Shown in pieces: positions 1-11,240 of a stretch of 64,000 nucleotides of DNA. Source of the DNA: Capillidium heterosporum (Eukaryota; Entomophthoromycota; Entomophthoromycetes; Entomophthorales; Capillidiaceae); assembly GCA_016630905.1 (NCBI GenBank), contig WBMQ01000003.1, positions 1,550,001 to 1,614,000 on the forward strand, in the 5' to 3' direction. The first letter of the stretch is position 1. Every line of letters starts with the position of its first letter. The translations under genes and the position numbers were made by a program. Below the pieces are notes generated by a model. It saw nothing but the letters and a program-made list of their open reading frames with translations, was not told where the DNA came from and made no database searches.

Positions 1-780
1 TTGGTCAACAGGTACCCGCCAATCCTATTCTTGAAGGGCAAAGTACTTGAGACCGACTTTTGTCGAAATCGCTCTATACTTCCACCAACTAAGGGTGCTA
101 TCAATTCTCCCTTGAAATTTTCAACGTTTTCCGAACCCATGAAGTCTTCCAGATAATTGGAGGTTCGAGTTACTGACTTTTCAATGCGTTTAACAGCTAA
201 TGGTTGAATCTCTTGGTTGGAATAATCGAGTTCAAAGTTGGGTACGGCGTCATACATGTTGACTATAAGGTCGGGTTGCAGCTGGTGGATAGTTTCCTCA
301 AAGGACTTGAAGTCGAATTTTCGCGTTGCCTAAGCTGGTGGGTATAGAGATAAACTTTTGACCTGCCTTTAGGTAAGGAAGCTGGCTAAGTTGGTCGTTG
401 AACTTTAGCGATTCGACTTCGAATAGGTCCATGAAGGTAGTTTCAGCCTATCGATAAATTTTAATTTGAAATGTTTAAATAAAAGTACCTGAGTCGATGT
501 TAACTTCTTCAAGTCGTAGTTCTCCTGCTTACAGAACTTGAGAATGCCAGTTTTTATCTAGATAGAAGTTGATGCTGTTGTGAAGTAAATGGTCTCCTTC
601 GCTTTTTAGCTTGTCCTTAACTTCCTGCAAGAGGTGGGGAACTAGGTTGTTGCTTTTGGTAATCAACATACAGTTGGGAGTAGGGAAATTCAACTTTGGG
701 TCCAGGTTGATATGGCCTAACCGAGCTGCCATTGATGAAGATGACTTGAGGAGTTGGAAGTTGAGCTTGAGGTTGGTCAT
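1..780 (-). CDS. QTRT2: Queuine tRNA-ribosyltransferase accessory subunit 2 (QTRT2-like), N-terminal part; runs off left edge
   Basis: This is the non-catalytic partner of the eukaryotic tRNA-guanine transglycosylase, which puts queuine into the wobble position of GUN tRNAs. The ATG is at 780-778. The reading shows ARLG, then TPNCMLITKSNNLVPHL, which parallels the family's PGCLLYTKTGSAPHL. Further on come HQLQPDLIVNMYD (family: LQPDWFQCLSD) and IGGYLL (family: VGGFLLDG). A 41-nt GT-AG intron lies at 448-488. Two single-base frame changes are needed to keep the homology: one near 526-535, and one near 316-322 in a run of four A/T. They could be assembly indels or early decay. The C-terminal half and the zinc-binding residues are outside the window. 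Family assignment rests on remembered motifs and no search was run. Confidence 0.7.
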
Positions 781-2083
781 ATGCTAGATCTATATCTATA
801 ATATTTACTGCAATGAAGATTGAGTTCTAAAGTTGATATTTTGAAAATTCTTTTACCGAGTTCAATTTTTTGATCAAGATTTAGAACCAAACAGATTTTT
901 TAAACTCTTGGATGATGGCCGATTTGGGGCAATAGTAAAGAACCAATAGAACTGAAGTATACTCTAATACTAGTGTATATTATTTGCTTGTGTTTAGAAT
1001 GCTATAGAATTACAACATTTACCAACAAAGTCCATATATATCCGAATAAACCCTTCAAACTGCTGCCATTTTCAACTATATGGAGTGCTATATATGTAGA
1101 GAAAGTAATATAGCGCCATAATTGGACTATAATCTAAATTGAATTTAGGCTTTTCAAATGAAAATACAGTAAAAATTTATGTATTGATTTTGGGGTATAT
1201 TAGAAAAGCTGGAAATTCAATTTCAAAGTAGAGGTAGGATGAATGTGCTGATGCTTTCGTATACTTCTATTTTGAGATTGGAGCTATTCTTGATAAAACA
1301 AAGAAATATCCATTTTTTGTATTTGGATTGATGAAATTGGCGGGTGTAATGCCTTGAACATTTGTATATGATTCGTACGGTAATGCTAAATCTCACTTAT
1401 ATATATTGAAATACCTGTCTATATTCCATCACTATATAGCTCTTCTGAGCAGTATTAGCGAGGAGTACAAGGTACAGTGGATAATATTTTGATGTCATTA
1501 TCAATCTCGTATCATTCCTTAATACTATAACTATTACAGTATAGTAAATACCATATAATCTATAGTAGATTAGTTCAAATTCTATACAAGTAGGATAATC
1601 ACCATATATATTCAAATTATATCATATGTATGTCTGTAAACGGCATATTGAATTAGTCATGATTTCTACCCAACAAAGTTGTGAAGCACTTAAAATCTTA
1701 GGTGGGGTACTACCAAAATGTTAGTCGATCGTACTGTGGGCAAGATGGATGGAGTTGAAAGTAAGCACATAATCAAAATTAAAGAAAATGATGTCTGTAT
1801 ATTTACTAAAATATATTAAAATGTCAGTTGTAGTGATTAATACTCTAAAAGAGTATATTCTTTTCCATCTTTTTGGGCAAGTATGAATCGGATAATATAT
1901 ATCTGAAGTTTGGAGTGCAGTAGATTGCTCCATTCCTATATGTCAAGCGGGAGAAAGAAATTGATGAATGTAATGATTTCCAAACATATAATCTATTGTT
2001 TGGATTGTATACGAACTATTTAAACTAACTATATGATTGAAAATCCTTTAGCTTAGAAGTAAAGGTGTAGATAGATTTTCAAA
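781..2083. other. Intergenic, divergent promoter region
   Basis: AT-rich DNA between two divergently transcribed genes, QTRT2-like on the left and the redox protein on the right. Only short ORFs without recognisable motifs are present. No RNA gene or repeat was seen. Confidence 0.5.
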
Positions 2084-2950
2084 ATGTTGGGTAAAGGGAA
2101 AGATCAAGCCAAAGCGAATCGAAGGAGATCCTTGAATAACCAGATGCTACCCAACAAATACAGCCCTGAAACCTGTACCAAACATGATCACATAGACCAA
2201 CAAAGCTATCTACCCAAACTATTCAAATTTAAAAAGAATAGATCGGTCGTGCCTAACACTTCCCACCCCAACCCCATTAAAAAATTCCTAGAAGATGCCA
2301 TCGTAAAGACTTTAGACAACCAAGATTTTCAACTTTGCCAACTTTGGAAGGAAAAAACAGTAATATTAAAGGTACTACCTAGGCTAGGATGCAGGTACTG
2401 CCAGCACGACGCCCAACTCTTCAGTGACCTAGCTTTGAGCTTCGACCCCCAGAAAATAACTTTAGCGGCTGTCACCTTCCAAACCCCCGACCTAACTAAA
2501 TTCTTACAACAAAGATTTTGGGCTTGGGAACTTTATATCGACCCTACTAGACAAGTTTATAAAGATAGCAACTGCCACAAGCTGACCAAAATGGAGTACT
2601 TTAAGGATATCTTCGATAAAAGGGTTTGGGATCTGACTAAAGTCCTTATGAATGAAAAGTACTTCAATACGTTAAATAGTGATCTTTACCAGTTAGGTGG
2701 TACATTTATAATAATACCTAGCGGTGAAGTTGTCTATAGGTTCATTCCTTCTCGGTTGGCTATGTTCCCCAATATGGATGAGATATTTAAGGTGTTGGAT
2801 GTCAACACCGATGGCATGATCAAGTACAATAGGACACCAAAGGAATCGGTATTTGAGGTATGGGCTGCTGAAGAGTTGAGGAAGTTCCGCATCAAGGAAA
2901 GCATAGTACCACTGAATAAATCTAGATCGTTGACCTTTGTCCAGCTGTAA
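2084..2950 (+). CDS. Peroxiredoxin-like 2 (PRXL2/FAM213, AhpC-TSA_2) family protein
   Basis: Intronless 288-aa protein with a thioredoxin-fold AhpC/TSA-like domain at about residues 65-240. The order of motifs fits the PRXL2 family: a strand VILKVLPRLGCRYC with a redox CxxC (Cys103, Cys106), then ELYIDPTRQVYK, then LGGTFIIIPSGEVVYRF, and finally PNMDEIFKVL. Family members are thiol-dependent reductases or antioxidant proteins; the substrate here is unknown. The first ~60 residues are basic and low-complexity, with no clear signal peptide. The C-terminal ~45 residues extend beyond the fold. An AATAAA-like signal follows the stop at once. The fold assignment is good; the biochemical role is inferred. 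Confidence 0.75.
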   Translation: MLGKGKDQAKANRRRSLNNQMLPNKYSPETCTKHDHIDQQSYLPKLFKFKKNRSVVPNTSHPNPIKKFLEDAIVKTLDNQDFQLCQLWKEKTVILKVLPRLGCRYCQHDAQLFSDLALSFDPQKITLAAVTFQTPDLTKFLQQRFWAWELYIDPTRQVYKDSNCHKLTKMEYFKDIFDKRVWDLTKVLMNEKYFNTLNSDLYQLGGTFIIIPSGEVVYRFIPSRLAMFPNMDEIFKVLDVNTDGMIKYNRTPKESVFEVWAAEELRKFRIKESIVPLNKSRSLTFVQL

Positions 2951-3521
2951 TAAAGAGTTAGAGTTAAAAATGGCTTTGTATTTATAAGTTTCGTTTCTAC
3001 ATAGGTTGTTGTATACAGTCAAAGCTCGTTATAAAAAGCTATTTCATGTCAGACTTTGCAAAGAATCTTGTTCCCAAAGTCTTAATGAAAGAAGGCAGAA
3101 GATATTAAAAAATGGTTGTTAAATTTAAACTAGTTCCTTTCCTATCAAAAGCTCTCATATAAAGCCATTTTTATAACTGGGTTGTGCTGTAAACTTTTCC
3201 AGCTTAACAATGATTAAAACCAAAATTGCTTTTTCCATCCCAAAATTTGACTGACCTGCAAGTTTATCTGATTTCTATCACACCAAGTTTGAAACATAGC
3301 TAGGGTCAAGGAGTTCCAACTAAAGTTAAGGGATACATGATGTAAATATGATAGTTTATAGTGACTTGTACAATCTGTATTTTTATATGCTGTTAATTTA
3401 GTAGCAATAATTGGATAGTGTACATGGTTCAGTATTGATGAGTACGACCTTTAAATTAGCTAGATTATCGACGAAAGCCAGCCGTATCAAAAGTAATCAA
3501 CAACAGTAATTGGAAGTAGGT
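2951..3521. other. Intergenic
   Basis: AT-rich spacer between two genes on the same strand. Nothing recognisable apart from AATAAA-like sequence at its left end. Confidence 0.5.
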
Positions 3522-5312
3522 ATGGGTGCCTGTGACTTTTGTCGATCTAGCCGCTATAAGTGTATCAAACTCGACTTAATCTGCGAGCGGTGTAAACAAT
3601 TTCAACTTACATGTACCTACCACCACTTTATCAAAAGGACTAGCTGCCTAAGCTGTAAGAAATGGAAAAAGTCCTGCAGTAAGACAAAACCGACCTGCAC
3701 CCTATGTTATAGCAAAGGTATCGATTGCGTCTACCCAAATCCCAAAACCACAAGTTCTCAATCACTAGTTATCAACTTTAAAGAGAGTAAAGAGCTAATA
3801 GTCAAGCCTACCTTAGACGCCAACACCGCTATCGTGGTTACTTCCGATTTGAATGGGGATAGGAGATTCATCAAATTTTTAGATAGGAGTACCAACTTAT
3901 GGGTAGATAGTATGAGTAAGGCCAACACTTCAGTAAGCAATTTTATAGTAAGTATCGATCTGCTGAGTATCCATAGTTTGGGGGTAGGTAAGAAAATTCA
4001 AATCAGTACGAGGCCCAACTTATACCTCACCAAAGTCGTTATAAAGCATCTTATCGACATATTTTATTTCAACATTGGAGCTTACTACCCCATAGTACCA
4101 AAACCCTACCTTTACCATCTTCTTACCAACTTTTCCAAATCCAATGCTACCCTATTACTTCTTTACTCGATCTGCTTACTGGCATCCAATAACTTTGAGT
4201 CTCTACCATTAAGCAAAGTCCTCAAGAACGAATTTTCCATTAGAGTTTCCAAGCTGTATAAACTATGCTATACGAAACCCAGCTTCCCACTTTTACTTTC
4301 CAACGTCGTATTGTCATTCGCAAATAAAGTTGATTACAACCATCCCCTCATATTCCCTCAACGGTTCTATCATACTCAGGCAGTCAGGTTAGCACATCTG
4401 CTTGGTATTCATCTAAAATGCCCCAAAGTCAACCAAGTTCGTAATCAAATGCACCTCCGTTGCTACTACATGATAGGTTTCGGTGATTTAGTGCTCTTTA
4501 TACCGACTACCAAATACGAGATGCGGCTGTGGGATTGCTTCGATCTTAGGGAACCTTCCTACTCCAAGTTGATTGATACCGAGTTACCCAAATCTTTACC
4601 AACTAGCCCTGAACTGATAGTCAGCCATAACCAACCGCTGTACTTTTTGAACTATCTCATCTTCTGTACAATAATCCAGTTTAGCATCCATGCCTTGAAG
4701 GCGCGCCACTTCAAATCTATTAAGACGACCTTACCCTCTCAGTTTCCTTCGGTTCAGTTTCAATTCTTGGATGAGGCCAAAGCTTTGGAGTCCAAATTCT
4801 ACCAGAAGGTCTACCTGACTTTCTTTGTCACTGGGCCAATGCCCTTAGATCCCAATTTTGTACAGGTACCTCAAGACCCTAGCCTATCTCATTTCTTTGT
4901 CCACTTTATGTTGATGTCCATTGATATCTATCAACCCTTCTTAGCATTCGATAGTAAATACGCGGTTGAGCTATTACGAAGTTATAATTTTCAGTCGGAA
5001 AAGGTTCATCTAAATACCTTTTTAAGCCTACAACCGGAGCTGAAATTCCTAATTACTATCGCTGTAGTCGCCAAAACTATTATCGAGCATCGACAACACT
5101 ATATGAATTCGGACATCTACCTCAAATGTTTCTACGTACTCTCCCATATGACCCACCTCAACCAAGCCATCCGATGCTTAACTCGCTTGGATGAACAGCT
5201 GGAGGTGTTGAAGGTGTTGATTGCGCTGAAGGAAAGGCTAATCAGAGTCTATAACGAGTCTAAAGTTCGGTGGCCCAGCTTGAAATCGGTGTTGCAAGTC
5301 GCCAATATATAA
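3522..5312 (+). CDS. Fungal transcription factor with two tandem Zn2Cys6 clusters (paralog 1, intact)
   Basis: A 596-aa nuclear regulator by family. The start is the ATG at 3522, three residues before the first cysteine; the upstream in-frame TTG is not a start. Two complete binuclear zinc clusters follow one another. The first (about residues 4-31) and the second (about 41-69) each have the spacing C-x2-C-x6-C-x6-C-x2-C-x6-C. The second is richer in basic residues (CKKWKKSC). The middle region (about 180-310) resembles the fungal-specific transcription-factor regulatory domain, with NIGAYYPIVPKPYLYHLL, LYSICLLASN and AVRLAHLLGIHL. No introns are needed. Two further copies lie in the window: a dead one at 9520-11240 and a nearly intact one at 19918-21697. 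Most fungal members carry one cluster, so the tandem pair is unusual. Target genes are unknown. Confidence 0.85.
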   Translation: MGACDFCRSSRYKCIKLDLICERCKQFQLTCTYHHFIKRTSCLSCKKWKKSCSKTKPTCTLCYSKGIDCVYPNPKTTSSQSLVINFKESKELIVKPTLDANTAIVVTSDLNGDRRFIKFLDRSTNLWVDSMSKANTSVSNFIVSIDLLSIHSLGVGKKIQISTRPNLYLTKVVIKHLIDIFYFNIGAYYPIVPKPYLYHLLTNFSKSNATLLLLYSICLLASNNFESLPLSKVLKNEFSIRVSKLYKLCYTKPSFPLLLSNVVLSFANKVDYNHPLIFPQRFYHTQAVRLAHLLGIHLKCPKVNQVRNQMHLRCYYMIGFGDLVLFIPTTKYEMRLWDCFDLREPSYSKLIDTELPKSLPTSPELIVSHNQPLYFLNYLIFCTIIQFSIHALKARHFKSIKTTLPSQFPSVQFQFLDEAKALESKFYQKVYLTFFVTGPMPLDPNFVQVPQDPSLSHFFVHFMLMSIDIYQPFLAFDSKYAVELLRSYNFQSEKVHLNTFLSLQPELKFLITIAVVAKTIIEHRQHYMNSDIYLKCFYVLSHMTHLNQAIRCLTRLDEQLEVLKVLIALKERLIRVYNESKVRWPSLKSVLQVANI

Positions 5313-5403
5313 GGTTAGATGGTTTGGCTTAATAAAGGATGGTCTGTATGCAACTAATGCTATAAAAATGTGCACCTTCAGAATTTTATTAAAATTATGA
5401 ACT

Positions 5404-8400
5404 TCAATGCTCAATTTTAAGCCAACCAGTCGGTTGACTTTCATCTTTTACAAGCTCTATAGTAGACCTAAAACTATTTCAATAAACTATTTAGAAAACT
5501 TTACTTACCAGTAATGCAGGTTAGGCTTGACACTCAACACCGAAGGTAGATTGTCGAAGGTAACTACCTTGACTCGTACGTAGTTGTTGTCGGATAGATT
5601 GGAAACCACCGTCAAAAAGTCATCTAGGTCGTAGGTAGGTTTGTCGTTGATAGCAGTCACCCACATGGTCTTACCCTTATAAAAAATTGAAAAAGTCAGT
5701 TTCAAAGTCTTTTGTGGTAAACTAATCTACTTACCAAACCGTACATGTAAGCTGGAGAACCCCGATCTCTACTGGAGACGTAAACTTTGGACGGTAGATT
5801 TTTACTCTGTTGCAGTACGGCTTGATGTGGCTCTATAAAAAGAGCTAAGAAAATCTAAATTTAAATATAAATTACCGTGGAAGGTAGCACCAGCCCAAAA
5901 TACGATGCGCTTGATGGGATGGGGCTCGATAATACTAGTTGGTACTTGGACTTTTATGACCTTTTGGTTCCGTAGCACTGTCTAATAAGAATACATCAGC
6001 ACATAGCAACTAAACTACAAAAGTTACCATATCCAAGCTGGGCAATGTAAATTGACAGTCAAAATCCCTAATACTCGTCACCAACTTGTCATTCAAATAC
6101 ATGACAATATCTAGCTCCTTCAAAGCTTCGTGGGCCGGTGTCCCCACTTCCAACTTTCGAACCTGGTACAACTCCTTCTGGCTACTTACGTTATCATAAT
6201 CCTTCACAAAATCTTCGGGGATACCTAAAGACTTAGCGTGCACGATACCACAGCTGTTCAGCTCGAAGTTGGCGTAATAAAGATCCCAACTGTTTTGTCG
6301 TATCTGTTGAAGTGGAAGTTGAAACAATGAGATATCAATACCAAAGTGGTACTCATTATCCTGACCGCTCTGCTTGCGGTCGCCTAAAAAGGACATCCAG
6401 ATGGCTTGCACTTGGCCCAAGTTGTCACAGAGGACGCCAGTGTTGCACCGTTGGGCTGTGGGGGAATCTACCGTGATGGCCTCGATGTTCATGGCCCGGT
6501 ACCTAGGTACAGGCATCCTCGGGGATGGTGACGAAGCTGAGATCGGAAACCGAAGTGGTGGCGGCCGTCAATTTGAAGTTGGGGTTCAAGCCTACTAGAT
6601 TTACCAGTTGTCCTAGATTACGATACTTTTAATGATTTTCAGCTGAGTTTAGATAGATTTACCTTGTTCCAACTTGGTGTTGGAAAATTGGATGGCCTGA
6701 ACCTGCGTAGTACCTAGGAGCTTGGGATCGTATTGCAGTAGCGTATAACCGTGGGTCGGGTGAAGGAACTTGACTTTGGCGGGGATGAGTATCGATTCAG
6801 CGAAGGTCAGCGTAATATCACCAAGGTCGTAAGGTACACAGTTTCGACTGACGACTACGATACCCAGCTCTTTGTCCAAAATTATACCGCCGCCATGGCA
6901 CTACAGAATTAAAAAATCAGAATGGAGCTCTTTTATAAATCCTTTAAAAATCACCTACCCTACTTCTAGTGAACCCTTCAATACGGGCAGCCAGCTGACA
7001 GGTAACTTTGACGATGCTGGGCTGGATGATCTTAGCAGCTTGTAGTTCCAAGTTGATTTTGGGGAAAATGGCTGATTTGGGTTCGAGGGGTAAAGAGGCT
7101 ACCGGTTTATCTAAATCGATAAAGTTGAATTTTCCAGTAGAATCTATCGATAGAAAAGTAAGTATCCTGCAAATACCAATCTAGATTTACCATCACGTAT
7201 AGCGAGCTTGAAGGGAGACCAGTGGCGATCGACCTTGACCAAGGCGTACTCTACCGTATGGACGTCGGTGATGAGGTAGTAGACGACGGCTACCAGTTTG
7301 CGATCGGGAATGTTCTTGACGACTTCGATGAAGGTATCAAGATCGGGGGTAGGTTGGGCGTCAACCGAAGCTACCAAAACTCCGTGGGTGTTACCGTTGA
7401 GTTTGAAGGGACCTCCTGGCTCGTTGATGTAAACCCCCTTGCAGGGTAAGCCGAAAGGTCGAGCTAGCTGATAGGATAAATTGTTGAAGCTAGCACCTGA
7501 GAACAGCAGATAACGATCCGGTGTACTACAAAAATCCAATGAGCAAATTGACGTAGCTAAAATATAAAGTTACATGGTATGCATGTCTTGGACCTCTATG
7601 GTGAACTCCAAAGGTTCACCACCCCGTTCCACTTCGACCGTTATCAAGTTGTCGACGTTGGAGTCCAGAGCCTCCTCCAAGGCTGTGAATGAGGTTAAGG
7701 TTGAACCATTGATAGAGATGAGGACGTCCCCTGTCTGCAAAAACTGGGAGGCTGGGCCGTTGGGTAAGATTACCTCACAAGCCAGCATACCAATCTCGTC
7801 CTGGAACTGGGTGCGGATCTTGGCTTCGGTTGACGAACGTAGACCTAGACGTCGGATCTCATCGAAAGTTCTATGGCTGTGGAAGAGTTAGTTTGAGTAA
7901 AGGGATTTGAAGTTACAGGAACTGGGTTTGGATGGTACCCCTTGGGACTTTTAAACCCTGTTTGATATAGCCTAGGGCCCGCTTGACGCGGTCTAGAGGT
8001 AGGAAGAAGTCGGTTGCCGCTTCACTACGACCACCTTTTCAAAACATTAGTATCTAGTGTCCTCGAGTGTAGTTTAAAAAATATTTACCAGCTTGTAGAG
8101 CTACTGCATTTCCATTGATATCCAAAACTGGGGAACCGGAACTTCCTAAATTTTAAAATTGTCAACAAAAGCCAAACCTTTAGCAATATAAAATCTACCT
8201 CCACTATTGTTAGCAGCTGCCTGGCTAAATTTTACAAAAATTTAAACCTCAAATCGAAAAACACAATTACATGTAGAAGGTATTGAAGTCACAGTAGCTG
8301 AGTTCGCCATAGTTGGGGGCGTTACGGTTCAGCCTCGATATAGCACCTTGTAAAATGGACAATTTCTCACCAGCATCATTACCGACTACTCGAACTTCTA

Positions 8401-9000
8401 AACCTACTTTGGTGAGGTCGGGTCGTAGAGGTATGGAAATTAAATCTTGGTAGCGGATATGCTTGGGATCGAATTTGAGAAAGCTTTTTCAATTTAGAAT
8501 TTTTAAAATGCTGAATATGGCTTACCCAAAATCATGGATGGGATCTCTTTTGTTGAAAAAAGAAAGTTTAGAAAATAAATATTATTAAACGCCTATTTTA
8601 CCTGTAAATAGGATAGACATCAATCTCCTCATGATCATGTAAAATGGCTTCTCCAACAAAAGGCCCCGAACCGATAATATGTCTATTGGTCAACATGATA
8701 CCTCGCTCTATGTCGACTATGAAACCGGTACCTTCAGCCGTACCACTAGCTATTTAAACTATTTAAAAAATATTAAAAGTATCTCAACTTACGCTCAGTA
8801 TCAAAGGCGTTGACATGGCTGAATCTTATTGAAACTATTGCCTTGACAGCTCTTTCTATCATGTTGAACCACATGGGCTCTATCAAATTCTCATCCTTTC
8901 GGATACGTTTTGGGTTGATTTCCAATATATCAGTTATTGAGTCGTCATTGTTGTCTATCGAGGATAAGTCGGGGAAGGGTAAGGGAGTATGGTTGGTCAT
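5404..9000 (-). CDS. NMA111: Nuclear HtrA-type serine protease NMA111, multi-exon
   Basis: Homolog of yeast Nma111, a nuclear serine protease of the HtrA family linked to apoptosis and lipid homeostasis. An NLS-like NPKRIRKD lies near residue 30. The chymotrypsin-like domain shows the triad: His93 in MLTNRH, Asp124 in HDFGFLKFDP, and Ser208 in GGSSGSPV. PDZ-like segments follow: [19 protein letters not shown] and, in the second half, [20 protein letters not shown] and [17 protein letters not shown]. The gene has about a dozen 40-60-nt introns and two tiny exons (21 nt at 8526-8546, 26 nt at 8199-8224). The last exon, after an intron following PNLHYW, encodes [14 protein letters not shown] and ends with TGA at 5404-5406. 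One frame change is required near 6500-6520, between TIPED and [14 protein letters not shown], where homology continues on both sides. This may be an assembly indel or a real lesion. Confidence 0.88.
8199..8224 (-). other. NMA111: 26-nt microexon of NMA111
   Basis: Lies between an intron ending TTTAG and a GTAG donor. It encodes QAAANNSG, just before the GSSGSPV active-site serine loop in the next exon. Splicing is inferred from frame and family conservation. Confidence 0.75.
8526..8546 (-). other. NMA111: 21-nt microexon of NMA111
   Basis: Seven codons' worth of sequence flanked by an AAAAG acceptor and a GTAAG donor. It supplies most of RDPIHDFG and so carries the predicted catalytic Asp. 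Without it the neighbouring exons do not join in frame into the conserved DFGFLKFDP segment. Confidence 0.75.
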
Positions 9001-9519
9001 CTCTATTTAAATTCCTTGGTTCGTCTGTTTACCAGCTGCAACCAAAATTTTTTGAAGTAGGATTTTGTATTTTGAAGTCTCTGATTTAGTTGAGAATTGG
9101 AGATTACATAAACCAATTAGCTGGCTACAATTTTTTAGAAGTTGAGTAGTCTCATCCTGCAAGCCCAATTTTTTGCTACTTTGATATTGTAGTGATGAAA
9201 GGACACCTCTTTACTAGTTTTAATCAGGATAAATATATGTTTGAATGAACCAAGTAGCCGAAATGGAATCGTAATCTTAAATAAAAGCATTTTGCTTTTA
9301 AACAGGGTTCTGCTTCCATTTTTATATTATCACAACTCTAGGCTCTTGTAGTGAAAGATATATTTTACTATCAAAAAAACCTGGTTGCCACCAAGGCAGT
9401 ACCATTAAAAACACAGTGTTAGACCTTATACCAATATATTATTTTACGGTAATACAAAGTTAAAAGCAACCCAATCAAATCTAACTAGCCAATTTCAATA
9501 CAATTTTTATCAATATCTA
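9001..9519. other. Intergenic, promoter side of NMA111
   Basis: AT-rich. Contains the 5' flank of NMA111 and the 3' flank of the decayed regulator copy. No further features seen. Confidence 0.45.
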
Positions 9520-11240
9520 TCATACCTTATATTTGTTAAGCACATCGCCCAGCATCCTCCTATGATTGATAAGTATCACCAGTATTATCAATTCATTCTC
9601 AAAGATAGTTGGATATTGTGCATTTTTGTCGAGGTAATGCATGGGGGAAAGTATATGGGAGTGTTTTATGTAGATGCTCGAGTTCATATAATGGTCCTGA
9701 TGCCGGATCAAAGCTTTGGAGGCTACAACTACTACCAAAAGGAACTTTAGCTCACAATTCGAGTTGATAAAAGTGTCCAAAACTACTCCATATTGTGAGA
9801 AGTTGAAACTACCAACAAGTTTACATTTACTTTCGATATCGAGGAAGGGTTTATAGATATCTAGCATCAGAAATATAGAATTGGCAATAAAGTGAGATAA
9901 ACCAAGGTTTCCAGGGTCTTGTATTAAGTTGAGATCCAAAGATAGTGGATCATAAAGAAACCAATTAAGGTATACCGTTTGGTAGTACTCTAGCTCCAAA
10001 GCTTTAACCTCTTTCAAAAGTCGGAAATGAATAGGAATAACATCGGCTTGCATATTCGGTTTTTTGGATATGGAGAAATATACCTTCAAAAAATTGATCT
10101 TAAATATAAGGAAGGTGCCATAAATGAGGTATTTGAAGCAGTATACTGGTTAGTTGTAACTAATTATAAGTTCAGGGCTGGTTACTAAATTTTGAATAGA
10201 TCAATGTCCATATGTCTGCAGAAGATGAGTTTCCTTAATTTTGAAGCAGCCGAGCAGTTGGAATTTAGTTATAGTCGGTGAAAATAGAGCCACATCCTTA
10301 AAGCTTAGGATGAAGTAGTTGCATAAATTCATCTCATTGGCGACATAGCTGAATTTAGGCTATTTAGATGAATCCTTAGTAGGTAAGCTAAAGCTACCAT
10401 GCTATTGTAGTAAAACCTCCGGGGTAGTATAAGTAGGTGGTCAAAGTTGGCTTTGATGGCGAAGAATAGGATAATATTAGAGATGAGTAGTAGCATACTC
10501 AATTTAAAATAACAAAGTTTATACAAGCCTGTCACCTTATTGTAAAGCCCCATTTTCAACATCCTGCTCAATGGCAACGCTTCAAAGCTGTTGGAAGCTA
10601 GCAGATAGATTAAATAAATGGCAAGCTCCAACGCTAAAGTAGAATAGGTTGATAGGATGTTTACTGTCTTGGTAAGGTAGAATTTTACTTTAGCAACAAC
10701 CTTATCCACTTTACCTTCGACTCCCAAACTATACAAGTTTAATGGGTCCATAGCTATCATAAAGCTGTTGAAGAGTAAAATCTGTTTGATAGTAGTATCT
10801 GTTCATATGTTGATAACACTATATAAATTTTGATGATGCCGTGTTTAATATATATCAAGTTGGAAGCAATTGTCATAGCGGTATCTACCATCAAATTGAG
10901 ACTTATGGCTATTTCCTTGGATATCTGCTACTTAAACATAAAAGTTGGCTTGAGTTGATCTTTGATGTTGGATACATACAAAGCAGATTTTATACCTCAA
11001 ATAACGTATAGTTTGGTTCTAGTTCTACTATAAGCCTTCTTCCATTGTCTACAGATGAGGTAACTAGATTTTTAAAAATGGTTCGGATGAAAAGTTTTTT
11101 ATACTGTTCACATTGTAAAGCCATTTTGATATATCAAGCTTTATTAGTTAGACAGCTGTTGCAAGCTCACCTTAGTTTCATCTTGAATCATCAACCTTTA
11201 TATAACTTTATTTCTGATAGGGTTGAATGTGAGTTTCTGG
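9520..11240 (-). pseudogene. Decayed copy of the double-Zn2Cys6 transcription factor (paralog 2)
   Basis: Two blocks on the minus strand are recognisably collinear with the regulators at 3522 and 19918. The block at 10329-10760 reads MDPLNLYSLGVEGK, LIYLLASNSFEALPLSRML and LYKLCY. The block at 9520-10089 matches the C-terminal part (LDLNLIQDPGNLGLSHF, YQDH-like HQDHYMNSSIYIK). The segment between the lead-in helix and LYHLL is shortened, the central part (10090-10328) is broken by stops and frame changes, and the zinc-cluster region (about 10770-11160) has lost its cysteine pattern. Similarity to the third copy extends beyond its start codon (KLTFNPI versus KLTFQPF), so the duplication included 5' flanking DNA. 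This is a pseudogene of a host gene. Confidence 0.8.

Noticed and set aside
3510-3521. Earlier start of the regulator
   Set aside because: The codon at 3510 is TTG; the first ATG is at 3522.
7222-7891. Plus-strand ORFs of 75-105 codons
   Set aside because: Antisense shadows of the NMA111 PDZ exons.
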